Below, piece after piece: positions 10,549 to 22,733 of a DNA stretch of 64,000 nucleotides. The stretch is taken from the NCBI RefSeq assembly GCF_004769195.1, contig NZ_RQET01000008.1:1-64000 (forward strand). Direction: 5' to 3'. The DNA comes from Leptospira fletcheri. GTDB lineage: Bacteria > Spirochaetota > Leptospiria > Leptospirales > Leptospiraceae. The notes under the pieces are model-generated. The model worked only from the letters and a program-made list of their open reading frames with translations. It ran no database searches and had not been told where the DNA came from. Position 1 is the stretch's first letter. Each line of letters starts with the position of its first letter. The position numbers and the translations under genes are program-made.

Positions 10549-11453
10549 TTGTCGTCCAGACTCTGCTGCTTCTCGCGGACATCCACGAAATTAAAGAATT
10601 TCTTAAAGAAGCCTCCGATTCCGGAATCCTCCTGAGCCTCCATTTCCTGGTTCAGAAGGGAGTATGTGATCCGATTGAGGCAGGCAGCCGCCTTGCTTTT
10701 CGGAGAGTGGATGATATAGGGCTTTTGTTCCCGGATGCTCTTTTCCACCTCGTCGTCCTGAAAGATAAATCCGAGATTTTCGACCCGAACTTCCAGGAAT
10801 TGTCCCGAAATGTCTATGACCCGGTCGGCAACCTTCTTGCCTTCGATAGCCGATCGGACCCGATTCACGACCATTTTCAGATTTTTATCCCGACTTTGGG
10901 AAACGATGGCTTTGATCAGGCCATAGGAGTCCGTGATCGCGGTAGGCTCGGGCGTGGTGACTACGATTACATCGTCTGCAGGAAGAGTAAGTCCGATCAC
11001 ATTGGAGCTGATCCCGGCTCCCGTATCTATGATCATATAATCGTAGGAATCCAGATCCCCGAATCCCTTGATCAAATTATTTCTTTGTGTGTCGTTCAAG
11101 TTGGCCAATTGGGAATATCCGCTCGCTCCCGCGATGATATCCACCCCTTCCGGCGCCTGGATGATGATGTCCTTTAAACTCTTATGTCCCTTAACAACAT
11201 GGTATAAGTTGTATTTTGGAATGATCCCCAATATCACATTTACGTTGGCGAGTCCCAAATCCCCGTCGAAAACTAGAACCTTCTGCCCCGCCTTGGCCAT
11301 GGAGATAGCCAGGTTTACGGAAATCGTACTCTTTCCTACTCCGCCTTTTCCGGAAGCAATCGCGATTATTTTGGTCATCGGTTTGGTCGAAGAAACGAGC
11401 TTAAGACTCGTATTCCCCTCGGTGAGTTTCCGCAGTTGGGCCGCCTGGTCCAT
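10545..11453 (-). CDS. flhG: MinD-like ATPase FlhG (flagellar number regulator)
   Basis: FlhG is a ParA/MinD-family ATPase that restrains FlhF and sets flagellar number and placement. The deviant Walker A motif [10 protein letters not shown] is present near residues 34-43, with DLGLANVN and IIDTGAGIS further on. I prefer ATG 11453, with GAGG about 5 bases upstream, over an in-frame TTG at 11474. The resulting protein starts [10 protein letters not shown], the DQAxxLR motif FlhG proteins use to contact FlhF. The C-terminal amphipathic region is less clear. The stop overlaps the next gene by 4 bases, and flhF lies directly upstream. Confidence 0.94.
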   Translation of the reverse strand: MDQAAQLRKLTEGNTSLKLVSSTKPMTKIIAIASGKGGVGKSTISVNLAISMAKAGQKVLVFDGDLGLANVNVILGIIPKYNLYHVVKGHKSLKDIIIQAPEGVDIIAGASGYSQLANLNDTQRNNLIKGFGDLDSYDYMIIDTGAGISSNVIGLTLPADDVIVVTTPEPTAITDSYGLIKAIVSQSRDKNLKMVVNRVRSAIEGKKVADRVIDISGQFLEVRVENLGFIFQDDEVEKSIREQKPYIIHSPKSKAAACLNRITYSLLNQEMEAQEDSGIGGFFKKFFNFVDVREKQQSLDDN

Positions 11454-11492
11454 CCTAACCTCTTCTTCGAACAATCTTCTTCGCGGAATTTT

Positions 11493-12767
11493 TCAGCCCG
11501 CGGTGGAAAAGATTTCGCCTTTGATGTCTTTGATTCTTTCAGGATTTACCACACACTCGGCAAGTAGATGCTTTTCCGCAGGGATCATATCAAAAGGCAC
11601 TTCCTGACCGACGCTCAAATGGGTGAAACCCTTATTAAGTGTATCGGCCAATTCCAGAAATCCACCTAAAAATTCCGCTTCGTCTAGTTTGGTTAATAAA
11701 ATTCTGCGGAACCCCAAAGGCTCGTAGGCTTTCATCACCGAGTGGGAATGATGATACGATGAGGTAGAGGATAATACAAGGATATTTTCGACGCTGTCTT
11801 TTTCCCCGAACGCGGACAAATAACCGTACATTTTACCGAGCTGGTCCATATTTCTATGACTGTATCCGGCAGTATCGATCAGGATCAATTCCGAGCCGTC
11901 TCTAGCCAAGGTTTCCTGGAAGCGTTTCAGATCCTTTACGGCATAGAATGGCATTTCCATGGTATCCGCGTAACGTTTTAGTTGCTCGATCGCTGCAATC
12001 CGGTAATTGTCGGTGGTGTATAAGGAAACCGCCTTCCCCATATGAAGGTGGTATTTTGCCGCAAGTTTCGCAATGCTAGTAGTCTTACCGCTTCCTGTCG
12101 GACCTACGAAAAATACGACTTTTCTTTGCCCCCTTCCCGTTCCCTTGAAAATATCCGGTTCGGAACTGACCCTTTCGGAAAGGACCTGGACCGCTTTTTC
12201 ATTAACGGAAGCGGCTCTGGATCGATCCAAAGGAGAAAGCCTATGTTCGACTGTGGAAGCGATCTCCTCGGCATACCGGGAGGTCATTCCCTCCTGGACC
12301 AACCTTTCCTTGAGTCGATTCAAATGGGTATCGGCTTCCGGCTTTCGAACCGTTGCGATCCTGGGTTCGAATTCCCTTGCGAAAGAAAGACCTAGTCTCT
12401 CCTCTTCCGATTGCGGATCCAACTCCGATTCCTGGGGCAAAGAAGTAACGGAAGGAATCCGTCTCGACCTTTCTTCCCAGGAAGGAATCTCTTCCGAATG
12501 TTTCCGTCTTTCGGGCGCCTGGACCGATTTTTGCTTTAGCAATTCCTTCAGGTCCTGTAATTTCTTTTCCACCTTTTCCCGAGAGCTCGCTTTCTCGGGA
12601 ATTCCTACCTGGATTTCCACGACTTTTCTCGCCATCAGACCGGTTCCGAAAACTCCGCCTTCCGTCAAAATCCGGTGTTCGATCACGTGAGCTTCCGGTC
12701 CGTATTTCATTTTCATCTGCATCAAGCAGTCCTGTAGGTCTTTTCCCCTGATCTTAGCGAAATCCAT
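11493..12767 (-). CDS. flhF: Flagellar placement GTPase FlhF
   Basis: FlhF is an SRP-type GTPase that marks the pole for basal-body assembly. The 424-residue protein has the expected charged N-terminal B domain ([21 protein letters not shown]), a variable middle, and the NG domain. [19 protein letters not shown] holds G1 near residues 219-227; [24 protein letters not shown] (G3) and [12 protein letters not shown] (G4) follow. It is followed by flhG, the usual partner, and preceded by flhA, consistent with polar periplasmic flagella. Confidence 0.96.
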   Translation of the reverse strand: MDFAKIRGKDLQDCLMQMKMKYGPEAHVIEHRILTEGGVFGTGLMARKVVEIQVGIPEKASSREKVEKKLQDLKELLKQKSVQAPERRKHSEEIPSWEERSRRIPSVTSLPQESELDPQSEEERLGLSFAREFEPRIATVRKPEADTHLNRLKERLVQEGMTSRYAEEIASTVEHRLSPLDRSRAASVNEKAVQVLSERVSSEPDIFKGTGRGQRKVVFFVGPTGSGKTTSIAKLAAKYHLHMGKAVSLYTTDNYRIAAIEQLKRYADTMEMPFYAVKDLKRFQETLARDGSELILIDTAGYSHRNMDQLGKMYGYLSAFGEKDSVENILVLSSTSSYHHSHSVMKAYEPLGFRRILLTKLDEAEFLGGFLELADTLNKGFTHLSVGQEVPFDMIPAEKHLLAECVVNPERIKDIKGEIFSTAG

Positions 12768-12798
12768 ACGTACTCCTTCTCGTATTCTTTACGTTTTT

Positions 12799-14916
12799 TT
12801 AAACCGTTTCCACGGCTTCAGCGGCTTGCGCCTGGGTCACCCGAAGTTCTCCTACGATGACTGTAGGTACGGAGGAATGGACTTCCTCCAAAGCCAGGAC
12901 CGCGAAATTCCTGGGCGGAAATTCCTTAGCAAGGAAATACGCGAAGGGCATCCGCACCTCTCGGTTGACCACGTAGATCGGAAAGCCTCTGCTTTCCTGG
13001 ACCTTACGGTTCATCTCGGCCACCGATTCCAGAAGTCTTCTCTGAAAGTCCGGCGGTAAGACGAGTATATCTCTTCCTTCCAGACGATCCTGTGCGAGGG
13101 ACTTGTTCAACCTGTCCAGAACCCTTCCTTCCACCACGACCACTTGAAGTTTTCCGTCGACCATATAGTCTTTTACGATCGTATTCGAAATGGCTTGGCG
13201 TACGAATTCGGTTAGCACGTAAGGATTCGGGTACTTGGACATTTTGTTCGCGACAGTTTCCAGAATCGGAACCAGATTCCGGATCCCCAATCCTTCCCGC
13301 AAAAGATTCTGGAGCACCTGTTGTAACATCCCGAGATTTCCGGGTTTGTCCGCTTCCAATTCCTGAATGAGAGTAGGATACTGGGAACGATAATGATCCA
13401 AAAGTTTCTTCACCTCTTCCCGCCCTAACAGACTTGCCGCGTGTGTCGCAAGCAATTCCCTAAGATAGGTGATGATCACGGTGGAAGAGTCGACCACGAT
13501 GAATCCTTTGGACTCCGCATCCCCTTTCGTATCCCCGGAAATCCATTTCGCGGTGCGTCCGTATGCCGGCTCCATGAAGGACTCCCCTTCTATGGAACTG
13601 ATCTCCTGGCTTTCGGCGGAAGGCATCGCCATCAACTTGTCCGGCCGGATCGTACTCGCTCCGACCTCCACGCCGTTGATTTTTATGGTGAATTGGTCCG
13701 GAGGTATTTCAAGATTATCTAAAATACGAATCGGCGGAATCACGATCCCGCTCTCTCTAGCGAATTTAGCCCGCAAATTCGAGATTTGGTCCATCAAGGT
13801 TCCCCCCTGGGAAGTATCCACCAGAGGGACCAAGTGGTATCCGAATTCGATTTCGATCGGTTCTATGCGAAGCTCGTCGTAATAGTCCCGCGGTTTTCGA
13901 TCCGTGACCGATTCCTTTTCCTTTTTTTCCAGGACTTCCAACTGTTCCTGAACGGTCTTTTCCATGGAGTACGCTAGGTATGCAAGACCGCCTGCAAGAA
14001 GCGCCATCGGAATAAAAGGAAGCCCTGGAATAAAAGCTCCGAGTCCGAGGGAAGCCGCGACCACGTACAAGACCTTGGAGTTCGCGAAAAGCTGGGTCTT
14101 GAACTGTTTTGCCAGATCGGATTCCGATCCGGAACGGGTGACGATGATACCTGTCGCGACCGTAGTCAGGAGCGCCGGGATCTGGGAAACCAAACCGTCT
14201 CCGATGGTGAACTTGCCGTAGGTTTCTATGGCGGAAATGAAGGATTCTCCTCGGATACTTGCCCCGATGATCACCCCGCCCAACAAATTGATCGCGGTGA
14301 TGATCAGTCCTGCACGAACGTCTCCTTGAACGAATTTACTCGCACCGTCCATGGATCCGTAAAAATCGACTTCCGCTTCGATTTTTTTCCGTCTTTTTCT
14401 GGCCTCTTCCTCGTTGATATTGCCCGTAGAAAGTTCCATATCGATGGCCATTTGCTTTCCCGGGAGGGCATCCAACGTGAACCTTGCAGCCACTTCGGAG
14501 ATCCTGGTGGCGCCTTTGGTGATGACCAGAACCTGGACGATCACTAAGATCAGGAATATGATGAACCCTACCACGTATTTGCTCAAACCCGATTCGCTCC
14601 CGACAATAAACGAACCGAAAGCGTCTATGATCGCACTGTTCACAGCAGGCCCTTTGGAAAGGATCTGTCTGGTGGTGGAAACATTTAACGCCAAACGATA
14701 AATGGTAGTGATCAACAAAAGACTGGGAAAGATGGAAAACTCCGCAGGCTCCTTAATCGAAAGGGAAGTCAATACGATCAAAAGACTGATCGCTAGACTG
14801 AAAAGGATCAGAAGGTCCAGAATCACTCCGGGTAAAGGAACGACGAGCATTCCGACGATCGCAACCGCGCCCGCTCCCAGGATGAAATCCGACTGCATGT
14901 ACCATCTCTTTTCCAT
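12799..14916 (-). CDS. flhA: Flagellar export gate protein FlhA
   Basis: FlhA forms the large nonameric ring of the type III export gate. The 705-residue protein has a hydrophobic N-terminal half with about eight membrane helices (to about residue 310). The conserved FHIPEP-family loop is present ([36 protein letters not shown]), followed by a large cytoplasmic domain. Length is normal. The family's conserved Asp-rich loop residues appear intact by eye. It lies between flhB and flhF with short gaps (17 and 31 bases). Confidence 0.97.
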   Translation of the reverse strand: MEKRWYMQSDFILGAGAVAIVGMLVVPLPGVILDLLILFSLAISLLIVLTSLSIKEPAEFSIFPSLLLITTIYRLALNVSTTRQILSKGPAVNSAIIDAFGSFIVGSESGLSKYVVGFIIFLILVIVQVLVITKGATRISEVAARFTLDALPGKQMAIDMELSTGNINEEEARKRRKKIEAEVDFYGSMDGASKFVQGDVRAGLIITAINLLGGVIIGASIRGESFISAIETYGKFTIGDGLVSQIPALLTTVATGIIVTRSGSESDLAKQFKTQLFANSKVLYVVAASLGLGAFIPGLPFIPMALLAGGLAYLAYSMEKTVQEQLEVLEKKEKESVTDRKPRDYYDELRIEPIEIEFGYHLVPLVDTSQGGTLMDQISNLRAKFARESGIVIPPIRILDNLEIPPDQFTIKINGVEVGASTIRPDKLMAMPSAESQEISSIEGESFMEPAYGRTAKWISGDTKGDAESKGFIVVDSSTVIITYLRELLATHAASLLGREEVKKLLDHYRSQYPTLIQELEADKPGNLGMLQQVLQNLLREGLGIRNLVPILETVANKMSKYPNPYVLTEFVRQAISNTIVKDYMVDGKLQVVVVEGRVLDRLNKSLAQDRLEGRDILVLPPDFQRRLLESVAEMNRKVQESRGFPIYVVNREVRMPFAYFLAKEFPPRNFAVLALEEVHSSVPTVIVGELRVTQAQAAEAVETV

Positions 14917-14933
14917 GAGTTTCTCCTAATCGC

Positions 14934-16136
14934 CTACGACGCGTTGCGGAACGCCTTTCTGAAAGATTCGAGTTTGGTAAAGATAACGCTGAGAGCCGTG
15001 TAGAATCTGGCCGGAACTTCCTGGCCGATCTCGACTTCGTCGTACAACATCCTGGCCATGGGCCTGTCTTCCACAGTCGGGACTTCGTTGGATCTCGCGA
15101 CTCGGATGATCCGGAGCGCGAAATCGTCCACTCCCTTTGCGATCACGACCGGAGCCTTATGCACACCGGGTTTGTATTCCAGAGCCACCGCAAAGTGCGT
15201 AGGGTTGGTGATGACCACGTCCGCTTTCGGGACTTCCGTTAACATTCTACTTTTCTTGATCGTGTCCCTTGCCATCTGTCTTCTTCTGGCCTGCAAAGAG
15301 GGATCTCCGTCCTGTTCCTTCATTTCCCGCTTCGCTTCGGAAGGAGTCATTTTCAGGGACTCTTCGTATTCGTATCTCTGAAAAAAGTAATCCCCTACGC
15401 TGATCGCTAAGAGGAGGATACCTACTACTACGAAGATCTTGAACGCGGTAAACGTGATCAAGGTGACGGATTCTTCCAGGCCCATATCTCCTAACATCAG
15501 GATGCGGAAAAAATCCTTTTCGATCACGAAATAGGATACCCAACCGATGATCGCAACCTTCGCCAACGACTTACCTAGGTTGAATAGGGTCTGGCGATTG
15601 GGGAGAATCCTCCGGAAATTCGGACGGATCCGACTGAAATTGAAAGCAAGCGCCCGAGGAGCGAATAAGAAACCTACTTGCAGAACGTTCCCTACGATGG
15701 CAGCGATCACGGTGATCCCCATCAAGGGCAAAAGCAGCTGGGTGATGTCCCAGAGAGCGTTATTCATCAGGGAAGAAACCGCTTCCTGGCTGACGGAGTC
15801 GGCGGAGCGGATTCCGAAAAAGTATTTTCGCAAAAGATAATACGATTTCATGAAAAAATATTCGCCCATGAGATACATGAGCACGACTCCGGCAAGGAGA
15901 ACGATCGCGGACGGAACTTCGGCGCTTTTCGGAACGTTCCCTTTTTCCCTTTCCTCTCTCCTACGCCTTTCGCTACCGGGTTGGGTACGTCCTTCGTCCT
16001 CCGCAGCGAACAACTGCAGATCGATTTTGAATCCTGCCGGACCGACGGAGGAAGGGGGCTCAAAAACCGGGTAGGCCCGCCTCGGGTCCAGGATGCGGAG
16101 AATTTCCGATAATGTAATTCTCATTGCGCCGGCCAT
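14934..16136 (-). CDS. flhB: Flagellar export switch protein FlhB
   Basis: FlhB switches export specificity from rod/hook to filament substrates after self-cleavage. The autocleavage motif NPTH is present near residues 311-314 (with AVALEYKPG after it), behind four membrane helices. The N-terminal [20 protein letters not shown] motif starts only near residue 37, so the protein has an N-terminal extension compared with usual FlhB. Two starts are possible: ATG 16136, with a weak AAGAGA upstream, or ATG 16124, which overlaps the fliR stop in ATGA fashion. Either keeps most of the extension. Confidence 0.96.
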   Translation of the reverse strand: MAGAMRITLSEILRILDPRRAYPVFEPPSSVGPAGFKIDLQLFAAEDEGRTQPGSERRRREEREKGNVPKSAEVPSAIVLLAGVVLMYLMGEYFFMKSYYLLRKYFFGIRSADSVSQEAVSSLMNNALWDITQLLLPLMGITVIAAIVGNVLQVGFLFAPRALAFNFSRIRPNFRRILPNRQTLFNLGKSLAKVAIIGWVSYFVIEKDFFRILMLGDMGLEESVTLITFTAFKIFVVVGILLLAISVGDYFFQRYEYEESLKMTPSEAKREMKEQDGDPSLQARRRQMARDTIKKSRMLTEVPKADVVITNPTHFAVALEYKPGVHKAPVVIAKGVDDFALRIIRVARSNEVPTVEDRPMARMLYDEVEIGQEVPARFYTALSVIFTKLESFRKAFRNAS

Positions 16137-16903
16137 TCTCTTAACAGATAATTCACTTTTTCGAAAGAGAGTTGGAAAGCCGAGCCCATCTGGGAGACCA
16201 AAAACGGAACGATCAGAATCATAACGATCAGACCGATCGCGATTTTAATCGGAAAACTCAACTGCAGAATATTCAATTGAGGCGCGGCTTTTCCCATCAA
16301 GGCCTCGGACACCGTGACCAAGAAAAGAACTCCCAAAACGGGGAGGGAGATCTTAAAGGCCACGAGAAACATGGCGCCCACCGCTCCCTCCATCGCACGG
16401 TACAATCCGTCCTGTATTTCCGGAGCGATTTTCAGAATCTGTATTTTCTCGAACGAATAGGCCAAACTTTCGAATAGAAAACGATATGCACCTAGGGTTA
16501 AGAACAAAAGCATTCCGAGCATATTCTTTAAGGTGCTGATGACGGGAAGACTGGTCTGGGAGATGGGGTCCAGAATCTCCGCATAACCGAAACCTAATTG
16601 GACGTTGAAAAATTCCCCCGCCATCTGAAAAGCGGCAAAGACCAATCCGACCAAAAACCCGATCAGAATTCCGATCAATACTTCTCCCGTCGCGACTAGA
16701 CCGTAATCGATCATATTCCCCGGAATCGGAGGGACGAATCCCGCCGAGACCGGAAACAGAATCACCGCGATCAAAAAACCGAAGGACATACGATGAGCGA
16801 AAGTGATGGATGCAAAGGAAAATACGGGGGCTACCGACAATAAGCCGACGATCCTAGCGAGGATCAGCAAAAAGACCTGGAAGTTCCCGACGAAATATTC
16901 CAT
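16121..16903 (-). CDS. fliR: Flagellar export gate protein FliR
   Basis: FliR forms the FliPQR export-gate complex in the inner membrane. The 260-residue protein is highly hydrophobic, with about six membrane segments and typical stretches [19 protein letters not shown] and [15 protein letters not shown]. Its end overlaps the longer flhB start by 16 bases. Length and order (fliP-fliQ-fliR-flhB) are canonical. Confidence 0.95.
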   Translation of the reverse strand: MEYFVGNFQVFLLILARIVGLLSVAPVFSFASITFAHRMSFGFLIAVILFPVSAGFVPPIPGNMIDYGLVATGEVLIGILIGFLVGLVFAAFQMAGEFFNVQLGFGYAEILDPISQTSLPVISTLKNMLGMLLFLTLGAYRFLFESLAYSFEKIQILKIAPEIQDGLYRAMEGAVGAMFLVAFKISLPVLGVLFLVTVSEALMGKAAPQLNILQLSFPIKIAIGLIVMILIVPFLVSQMGSAFQLSFEKVNYLLREWPAQ

Positions 16904-16912
16904 TCGAATTTC

Positions 16913-17176
16913 CTAAAACTTCTCTATCATTAGGAAGAGATCCCTGGTATAGTCCGTCGCTGTCTGAAGCATCCAACCCGCAAAGATCACGATCACTACG
17001 AATATGGAAAGCAGCTTAGGAACGAAGGCGATGGTCGGCTCCTGTATGGAAGTCGTGGTCTGTAAAATCCCGATCACCAAACCCACGATCATGGCGGTCA
17101 ACAGGATGGGAGAAGACAACTTCAACGTGATGAATAGCGCGTCTCGGATCAGAGTGATCGCGTCCACTTCCGTCAT
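16913..17176 (-). CDS. fliQ: Flagellar export gate protein FliQ
   Basis: The 87-residue protein has two membrane hairpin helices and the family pattern [20 protein letters not shown] then [13 protein letters not shown]. FliQ assembles with FliP and FliR in the export gate. Its start overlaps the fliP stop by 4 bases, and fliR follows after 9 bases. Confidence 0.95.
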   Translation of the reverse strand: MTEVDAITLIRDALFITLKLSSPILLTAMIVGLVIGILQTTTSIQEPTIAFVPKLLSIFVVIVIFAGWMLQTATDYTRDLFLMIEKF

Positions 17177-18009
17177 TTATAACTCCTCACCAATTCGTAG
17201 ACGATCAGGTTCCAACCGTCGACTAGAACGAAAAGGATCAGTTTGAACGGAAGACTTACCATCACTGGAGGAAGCATATTCAAACCCATGGAGAGAAGGG
17301 CCGAAGCCACGACCAAATCCACCACGATGAAGGGAATGAATATGATGATTCCGATCCAAAAAGCCTTTTTGATCTCGGAAAGCATGAAGGCCGGAATCAG
17401 AACGTAGCTCGGAACATCGTCGAAGGATTCCACCTTTTCGACTTTACCGATTTTCAGAAACAGGGCCACGTCCTTTGCTCCCGTCGGACCGATCTGACGG
17501 ATCATGAATTCGCGCATGGGGACCATGGATTTATCGAAGAATTCGTTCGTGTCTATCTTTCCGTTCATGTAAGGAGTCAAAGCCTTCTCGTAGACGACGT
17601 TCAAAGTCGGCGCCATGATAAAAAAAGTCATGAAGAGAGCCAGGCCTACCATCACTTGGTTCGGCGGAAGGTTCTGTATGGAAAGAGCTCGCCTAACGAA
17701 ATCCAGAACGATCACGATTTTCGTGAACGAAGTCAGAGACATGACGATGGCGGGAGCGAGAGAAAGAATCGTTACCAAAAAAAGAACCATGAGAGAAAGG
17801 CTGGTCTCTCTCGGTCCCTTGGCCTCGTTTACGTTGATTCCTAAATTCGGAATGGGGATACGCGTCGCTTGGGCGGACACCTCCCCTCCCAAGCAGAATA
17901 GCAAGAGAAAGGCTCCCGCTGCGGATCCGCTTAATGCCCAAAATAATTTTTTATGTCTCTTTATCCAAGAAACGGATTTCGGAAATAGACTTTCAAGAGC
18001 TCCCGCCAA
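17173..18009 (-). CDS. fliP: Flagellar export gate protein FliP
   Basis: FliP is the main ring-forming gate subunit. The 278-residue protein has an N-terminal cleavable-type signal (about residues 18-46) before a mature part containing [42 protein letters not shown] and a C-terminal membrane hairpin. Conserved FliP segments such as [20 protein letters not shown] are clear. Order and overlap with fliQ are canonical. Confidence 0.96.
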   Translation of the reverse strand: MAGALESLFPKSVSWIKRHKKLFWALSGSAAGAFLLLFCLGGEVSAQATRIPIPNLGINVNEAKGPRETSLSLMVLFLVTILSLAPAIVMSLTSFTKIVIVLDFVRRALSIQNLPPNQVMVGLALFMTFFIMAPTLNVVYEKALTPYMNGKIDTNEFFDKSMVPMREFMIRQIGPTGAKDVALFLKIGKVEKVESFDDVPSYVLIPAFMLSEIKKAFWIGIIIFIPFIVVDLVVASALLSMGLNMLPPVMVSLPFKLILFVLVDGWNLIVYELVRSYK

Positions 18010-18017
18010 TTTTCCCC

Positions 18018-18803
18018 CTAGTTCAAATCGAATAACCCGTTTTCCAGGTTATTCCTTTCTCTCTTGATTTCGTCCAACTTCTGCTTCAGCTTTTTCTGTT
18101 TTTCTTTTCTGGAACCTGGACTCGGCTTTAGTAGAGGTTCTTCCGCCGAAGGCTTTCCTGTGATTCTAGTATTCAAATCCTTGATTTGCTCCAAAACGGA
18201 AACCAAGAATCCACCTTCGGGCGGCTGGAATTCGTCCTTCATTCTCTGCAATCTGGATTTGGTTTCCGGATCCGTAATCTCGGAGATGAGATTGATTCCA
18301 CTGTCCGCCACTCCCAGCACGAAAATCTGCCCGGTTACCTCAACGATTTGGAGTTGTTTGTTCGTCCCTAAAATCAAACTCCCCAAAAGATTCATCTCAC
18401 CCCGAACAGGCAGTTTAGAATCTCGGGAAGCAGCTATGGTCCGCAAAATCCAATAAATCCCGCCGCAGAGAATTCCCAGTACCAAAACGATACGAAACAA
18501 AATCCAGCCCAACCCGGAACCTTCCGAAACGGGTCTATACCGTTCTTCGATCGGATTTTGCACATCCTGTTTTGCGCCGGTATTTTTTGCGGGATCCGAC
18601 TTCGCTTCCGGAGTTTGTTTGGAACTTTCCGGAGTGTTCTCTCCCTTCAGTTCTTTTTTGAGAAGTTCGTCCATGGTTTCCCGATCGGAAGCCTGAGCGC
18701 TCAGATTCGGAAGGCCCGATAAAACACAAAAGACTCCGATCGCCAAAGCGAGGGAGCCGAACCGAAACACCAGCGGTTGGAATGAAATGTATTTTCTGTT
18801 CAT
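18018..18803 (-). CDS. fliO: FliO-family flagellar biosynthesis protein
   Basis: FliO assists FliP assembly. The protein (261 residues) has an N-terminal signal (to about residue 37, ending near SAQASD), a charged periplasmic stretch, and a membrane helix at about residues 99-119 ([20 protein letters not shown]). The FliO core domain follows ([36 protein letters not shown]). The long signal/periplasmic region is typical of spirochaete FliO (often called FliZ). It overlaps fliN by 4 bases and precedes fliP by 8 bases. Confidence 0.88.
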   Translation of the reverse strand: MNRKYISFQPLVFRFGSLALAIGVFCVLSGLPNLSAQASDRETMDELLKKELKGENTPESSKQTPEAKSDPAKNTGAKQDVQNPIEERYRPVSEGSGLGWILFRIVLVLGILCGGIYWILRTIAASRDSKLPVRGEMNLLGSLILGTNKQLQIVEVTGQIFVLGVADSGINLISEITDPETKSRLQRMKDEFQPPEGGFLVSVLEQIKDLNTRITGKPSAEEPLLKPSPGSRKEKQKKLKQKLDEIKRERNNLENGLFDLN

Positions 18804-19870
18804 CCGCCTCCTGGCTCCGGCCGAATTCTATCCGCCGGACTGACGATATCGGTGACGCGAACACCGAAGTTTTCGTCGATGACGACGACTTCTCCTTTTG
18901 CGATCAATTTCCCGTTCACCAAAAGGTCCACCGGTTCACCTGCGAGCTTGTCCAGCTCTATGATGGAACCTTCTCCCAAGCCTAGAATGTCTTTGATGTA
19001 CATTTTGGTTCTACCCAATTCCACCGTGACGGACATTTGTACGTCCATCAGAAGATTCAGATTGGGAGCGCCTTGTGCACCGCTTGCAGTAGCGAGATTC
19101 GGAAAGGACACGGAGCGCATGCCTACTTGGCCGGCTCCTCCACCTCCGCCCATTCCTCCCTGAAAACCTCCTCCGCCGTAATCCGCTCCTCCGCCTCCGG
19201 AACGTTTGGACAAAGAAAGAATGTCGCTCGCCATCGCGAAGGAGAGCAGGAACTGCACACGGAAAGAAGGAAGTCCTTCTATAGAAAGATTAAAGAACGT
19301 GCGAACGATCGGATCCCCTTCCGGTAGAACCAACGCCGCTGGAGAAGTCACATGCCTGGTTTCCGCAGGAGATCCGTTGACCCCACCTCCGGTTTTTGCC
19401 GCAATCTGGGATTGGAGCGCACCCATGATGGGAGTCAGGCTGTCTTTGAGGGTCTGCAGTTGTCCTTCGTCCAGCCCCCCCGAATCGAAACCGCCCATCA
19501 TCATGTTCGCGATTCTAGCGGCGTTATCGGCTCCGATCGCCAAGACTACTCGACCGTTCAATCCGCCGGAATATGTGGAATACAAAATTAGAGTGCTCGC
19601 CTTGAGCTCCGATTCCACATCCTTACGAGATTTCGTTTCCGTAGTGGGATTCAGAAAACTGGAGGTTTTGGAGAGAATCGCTCCTAAAGTATTGCCCGCT
19701 GTTTGGAAGCAATGGGAAAGAAAATCCGACAAGAGGTCCCTGTCCACGGGAGAAAGTCCCGCGACTTCTTTCGATCCGCCAGCTGCTGCCGCGCTTCCGG
19801 GATCGAACGTTTCATTGGCACCCGCTAACAGTGCATCTATTTCTTCTTGGGAAAGGGATCCTTCACCCAT
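18800..19870 (-). CDS. fliN: Flagellar motor switch protein FliN with FliY-like N-terminal domain
   Basis: FliN is part of the C-ring that receives chemotaxis signals. At 356 residues this is much longer than a bare FliN (about 130). The C-terminal SpoA domain (about residues 270-350) is clear: [40 protein letters not shown]. Before it lie a CheC/FliY-like domain (about 45-230) and a glycine-rich linker. The N-terminus ([12 protein letters not shown]) matches the CheY-binding start of FliM/FliY. The CheC phosphatase motif is not clearly visible. It heads the minus-strand block; fliM is not in this window. Confidence 0.93.
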   Translation of the reverse strand: MGEGSLSQEEIDALLAGANETFDPGSAAAAGGSKEVAGLSPVDRDLLSDFLSHCFQTAGNTLGAILSKTSSFLNPTTETKSRKDVESELKASTLILYSTYSGGLNGRVVLAIGADNAARIANMMMGGFDSGGLDEGQLQTLKDSLTPIMGALQSQIAAKTGGGVNGSPAETRHVTSPAALVLPEGDPIVRTFFNLSIEGLPSFRVQFLLSFAMASDILSLSKRSGGGGADYGGGGFQGGMGGGGGAGQVGMRSVSFPNLATASGAQGAPNLNLLMDVQMSVTVELGRTKMYIKDILGLGEGSIIELDKLAGEPVDLLVNGKLIAKGEVVVIDENFGVRVTDIVSPADRIRPEPGGG

Positions 19871-20011
19871 ACCTACGATCTCTCTATGAATTTTGGATAA
19901 GGAGACATAATAAAAAGATTTTTGTCGATCCCTTTTTTCTCTTGCCTGGAAAAACAGGGAAGCGCATGTGAGGCACGCAAATTTTACCGGGAACCAGCGA
20001 GCAAAACAAGG

Positions 20012-20036
20012 AAAAAAGAGGGCCTTTTGCTCTCTT
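20012..20036 (-). terminator. Probable terminator after the DUF971 gene
   Basis: On the minus strand AGAGAGC and GCCCTCT pair with one A-C mismatch around the loop AAAAG, followed by a T-run (TTTTTT). It lies 11 bases past the DUF971 stop and before fliN, so it may separate the lipid/transport genes from the flagellar block. Confidence 0.5.
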
Positions 20037-20047
20037 CTTATCGATTC

Positions 20048-20377
20048 TTACGGACTTCCTAAATCCCCTTCTTTTCCTTCCCAGAGGAGGCGCAGAGAAT
20101 CGAAGCTGTAAATCCCGGTATTGTGGTAGTCTCCCCAAACCAGATTCAAGGCATAACGGCCCACCTTGGAAAAGGAAAGTAGCTTCGCGTCCTGAATGGA
20201 GCCGGTAGCGGCTCCGATTTTCCCTCCGTGTCCGCCCTTACAAACCACGCAAGGGCAGCGCTTGCGCAAATCCAATAGGGAATATTCGGACTCGGCTCCG
20301 TCCTTCCAGCGAATTCGTAAAAATTCCTCGTCGAATTCGATCCCGTCCGGGGTGGTCGCGGCTAAAGATAAATTCAT
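20048..20377 (-). CDS. DUF971-domain protein
   Basis: The 109-residue protein matches the DUF971 (GBBH-like) family: EFLRIRWKDGAESEYSLLDL, RKRCPCVVCKGG with a CxC..C cluster, and YALNLVWGDYHNTGIYSFDSLR. Relatives occur in Fe-S cluster carriers and gamma-butyrobetaine hydroxylase; the cysteine cluster may bind metal, but the role is unknown. GAGG lies about 8 bases before the start. It begins 6 bases after the stop of the symporter-decarboxylase gene and is likely co-transcribed with it. Confidence 0.87.
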   Translation of the reverse strand: MNLSLAATTPDGIEFDEEFLRIRWKDGAESEYSLLDLRKRCPCVVCKGGHGGKIGAATGSIQDAKLLSFSKVGRYALNLVWGDYHNTGIYSFDSLRLLWEGKEGDLGSP

Positions 20378-20383
20378 CCGGAT

Positions 20384-22606
20384 TTACCTCGGCAATTGGA
20401 TCAGTTTTTTTCTAAAATGACCCACCGTCGTTCCGTACGTGATCTTTTCATTGATCGCAAGTTCCGAAAAATCGAACGTATCCCTTTCGAAGATCAGGAT
20501 CACCGTCGAGCCCATTTCGAACCTTCCCAGTTCCGCGCCTTTATCGATCATGATGGATACGTCCTTGTAATCCTCCTCTTTGGGGGTTCGAATCAGAGTA
20601 TTCGTGACGATTTTTTTGTCATACGTGACTCTGATCCGACCCACGTTGGAAGCTCCCACCTTAATGACGGCCACCAAGCCGTATTCGGTTTGCAGGAAGG
20701 TGATCAGGCGTTCGTTCTTCGGAAAAAGACCTCGGATCCCGAAAACGGCCAGTTCGTTTACCGGAAATAATTTCCCGGGCTCGTAGTAGTATCCCAGAAT
20801 GCGACCGTAAGCCGGGGAATGGATCCGGTGATAATCCTGGGGGGATAAATAAAACGTAATGTATTTCCCGTTCTGGAAACGGGAGAGGTATTTTTCCCCG
20901 CCGATCAATTCCTTGAGACTGAAATCCACGCCTTTTGCCTGTAGAATCACCTTATCGTCTATATCTCCGAATCCGGTGATCTTCGCGTCGACGGGGGAAA
21001 CGAGCGCGTTCTCCTCCGAGTCGATGATTCTCGCTCCCGCTTTCAACGCTCTAGTAAAGAATTGGTTCAGGGAATTGTATTCGCTGATATGCAAAGCTGC
21101 CTCGTCCAAGTTGATCTTGTACGCTTTCGCGAATGCCTTCAGGATCGGAATCATGATGAATCGGGGTAATCTCAGAGCGGCCAACAATCCGAAAAGCAGG
21201 GAAACCAGATTTTTCGGAAGGATGGAGAGGAGTAAAAGGTAGAAGTCCTTAAAGATTTCGTAATGCGCTCCGCCCTCCAGGAATTTACGCAATTCCGTTT
21301 GTGCCACCTTTACCAAAAGGACGAGACTGATGAGAACCGGAACACCCGTGATCAAGGCCAAGGAGAATCCGATTCCGAACACCTGGAGAAGGAATTCCTC
21401 TCCGAATTTCAAATAGGCATAAGCGGATCCGAGGATCGCCACAATGAAAAGGATCCGGTACGCGTTCGCGAATTTCTCCCCGAATATGTACCTCGCATTC
21501 TGTTCGCCGGTATAGAACCAACCGGAAATGGCCACCACACCGAAGAGCAAAAAGGAGGAAATGAACAGGATATGCGCGGGATCGGCCGGCCCGGAAACTA
21601 CGATCCGAACGAAGGAAAGGATTCCTTCCGTGTCCTTAACTCCGAAGGAATAAAGCGCGTAGATGACCAAAGTGGCGATGATAAACCCTTCGAAAAAAGT
21701 GGCCAGCATACTGACCAACCCTTGTTTTGCCGCCTGATCGGTACGCACCACTCCCGCAACTCCGGCGCTCTTTCCGATTCCGGTTTCCGTAGACAAGAAG
21801 AACATTCCGGTCCCCGTGCTGAAAATCCGAACCAAAGAATACGTCCCCCCGAACAAAAGGGAGATCGGATTTGCGGCGTCCGCAATTACCACGTTCAAAA
21901 ACGGAAGGAAGCCGGAAAGCTGTCCGCTGAATAGTAGAAAGTAGCCTAGAAAAAAACAAAGTAATCCGATCGGAGCGAGATAACCGGAGACCCTTCCGAT
22001 CCGTCGGATTCCGCCCAATACTACGAACACTACGACGACGCTGACCAAAGCAGGGATCGTCATTCCCTGGATATCGAATCCTTTTTGAGTTAAATAAGAA
22101 ACTCCTAATATAGGCATGGCCCCGCCCATGGCCAGTACCGTCAGTAGTCCGGCCAGGGAAAAAGCGATGGCCAACCACCTCGCGCGTAGGGCTTTTTCGA
22201 TAAAATACATGGGACCGGAAAGATACCTTCCGCTCTCCAGACGAATCCGGAACCGGATGGCGAGAGTGGAAGATACGAAACGCAACGGCATTACTAAGAA
22301 TGTGGAAAGCCAGATCCAAAGTAACACACCCGGGCCGGCCAAGATCAAAGAAAGCGCGGAGCCCAATACAGCTCCCGGCAAAAGGGAAGAACCCGTCCCC
22401 GCAAAAAAAGCCTGAGAATGAATCAGCCGTCCTCTGGACCCTTTGTAATCCATGTTTCCGGAAAAAATTTTTATCGCGAGAAACAAAAACCGAACTTGGG
22501 GAAACTTCAGCCGAATTGTCAGATAAAAACCGATGAACAAAAGGAAGTAAAAGTACGGCTTGAGTAGGTCCAAGTCCAGAAAGGGAAAAAGTTTGATAGC
22601 GGTCAT
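20384..22606 (-). CDS. psd: Fusion: AGCS-family amino-acid:cation symporter + phosphatidylserine decarboxylase
   Basis: One 740-residue frame joins two enzymes. Residues 1 to about 440 form an alanine/glycine:cation symporter-like protein with about 11 membrane helices: [39 protein letters not shown], and [20 protein letters not shown]. From about 465 there is a Psd: [29 protein letters not shown] (catalytic Asp), [16 protein letters not shown] (catalytic His), and the self-cleavage site MGST with Gly699-Ser700. Psd turns phosphatidylserine into phosphatidylethanolamine at the membrane. The frame is continuous with no stop, so the fusion looks genuine. Which amino acid the transporter half carries, if any, is unknown. 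Confidence 0.9.
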   Translation of the reverse strand: MTAIKLFPFLDLDLLKPYFYFLLFIGFYLTIRLKFPQVRFLFLAIKIFSGNMDYKGSRGRLIHSQAFFAGTGSSLLPGAVLGSALSLILAGPGVLLWIWLSTFLVMPLRFVSSTLAIRFRIRLESGRYLSGPMYFIEKALRARWLAIAFSLAGLLTVLAMGGAMPILGVSYLTQKGFDIQGMTIPALVSVVVVFVVLGGIRRIGRVSGYLAPIGLLCFFLGYFLLFSGQLSGFLPFLNVVIADAANPISLLFGGTYSLVRIFSTGTGMFFLSTETGIGKSAGVAGVVRTDQAAKQGLVSMLATFFEGFIIATLVIYALYSFGVKDTEGILSFVRIVVSGPADPAHILFISSFLLFGVVAISGWFYTGEQNARYIFGEKFANAYRILFIVAILGSAYAYLKFGEEFLLQVFGIGFSLALITGVPVLISLVLLVKVAQTELRKFLEGGAHYEIFKDFYLLLLSILPKNLVSLLFGLLAALRLPRFIMIPILKAFAKAYKINLDEAALHISEYNSLNQFFTRALKAGARIIDSEENALVSPVDAKITGFGDIDDKVILQAKGVDFSLKELIGGEKYLSRFQNGKYITFYLSPQDYHRIHSPAYGRILGYYYEPGKLFPVNELAVFGIRGLFPKNERLITFLQTEYGLVAVIKVGASNVGRIRVTYDKKIVTNTLIRTPKEEDYKDVSIMIDKGAELGRFEMGSTVILIFERDTFDFSELAINEKITYGTTVGHFRKKLIQLPR

Positions 22607-22733
22607 CCCTGCGGCGTTTCCTTACAAATAAAGACTTTTAGAATGGAAGCCCCCGAAAAACGGTGATCGTGTGCCGGGTTCGATCAAAGATTTCCCGAAC
22701 AGAGCCAAACAACCACTCCTTTTTGGATCCGAA

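Noticed and set aside
16121..16136. Frameshift between fliR and flhB
   Set aside because: The 16-base overlap is explained by the alternative flhB starts; both proteins are full-length.
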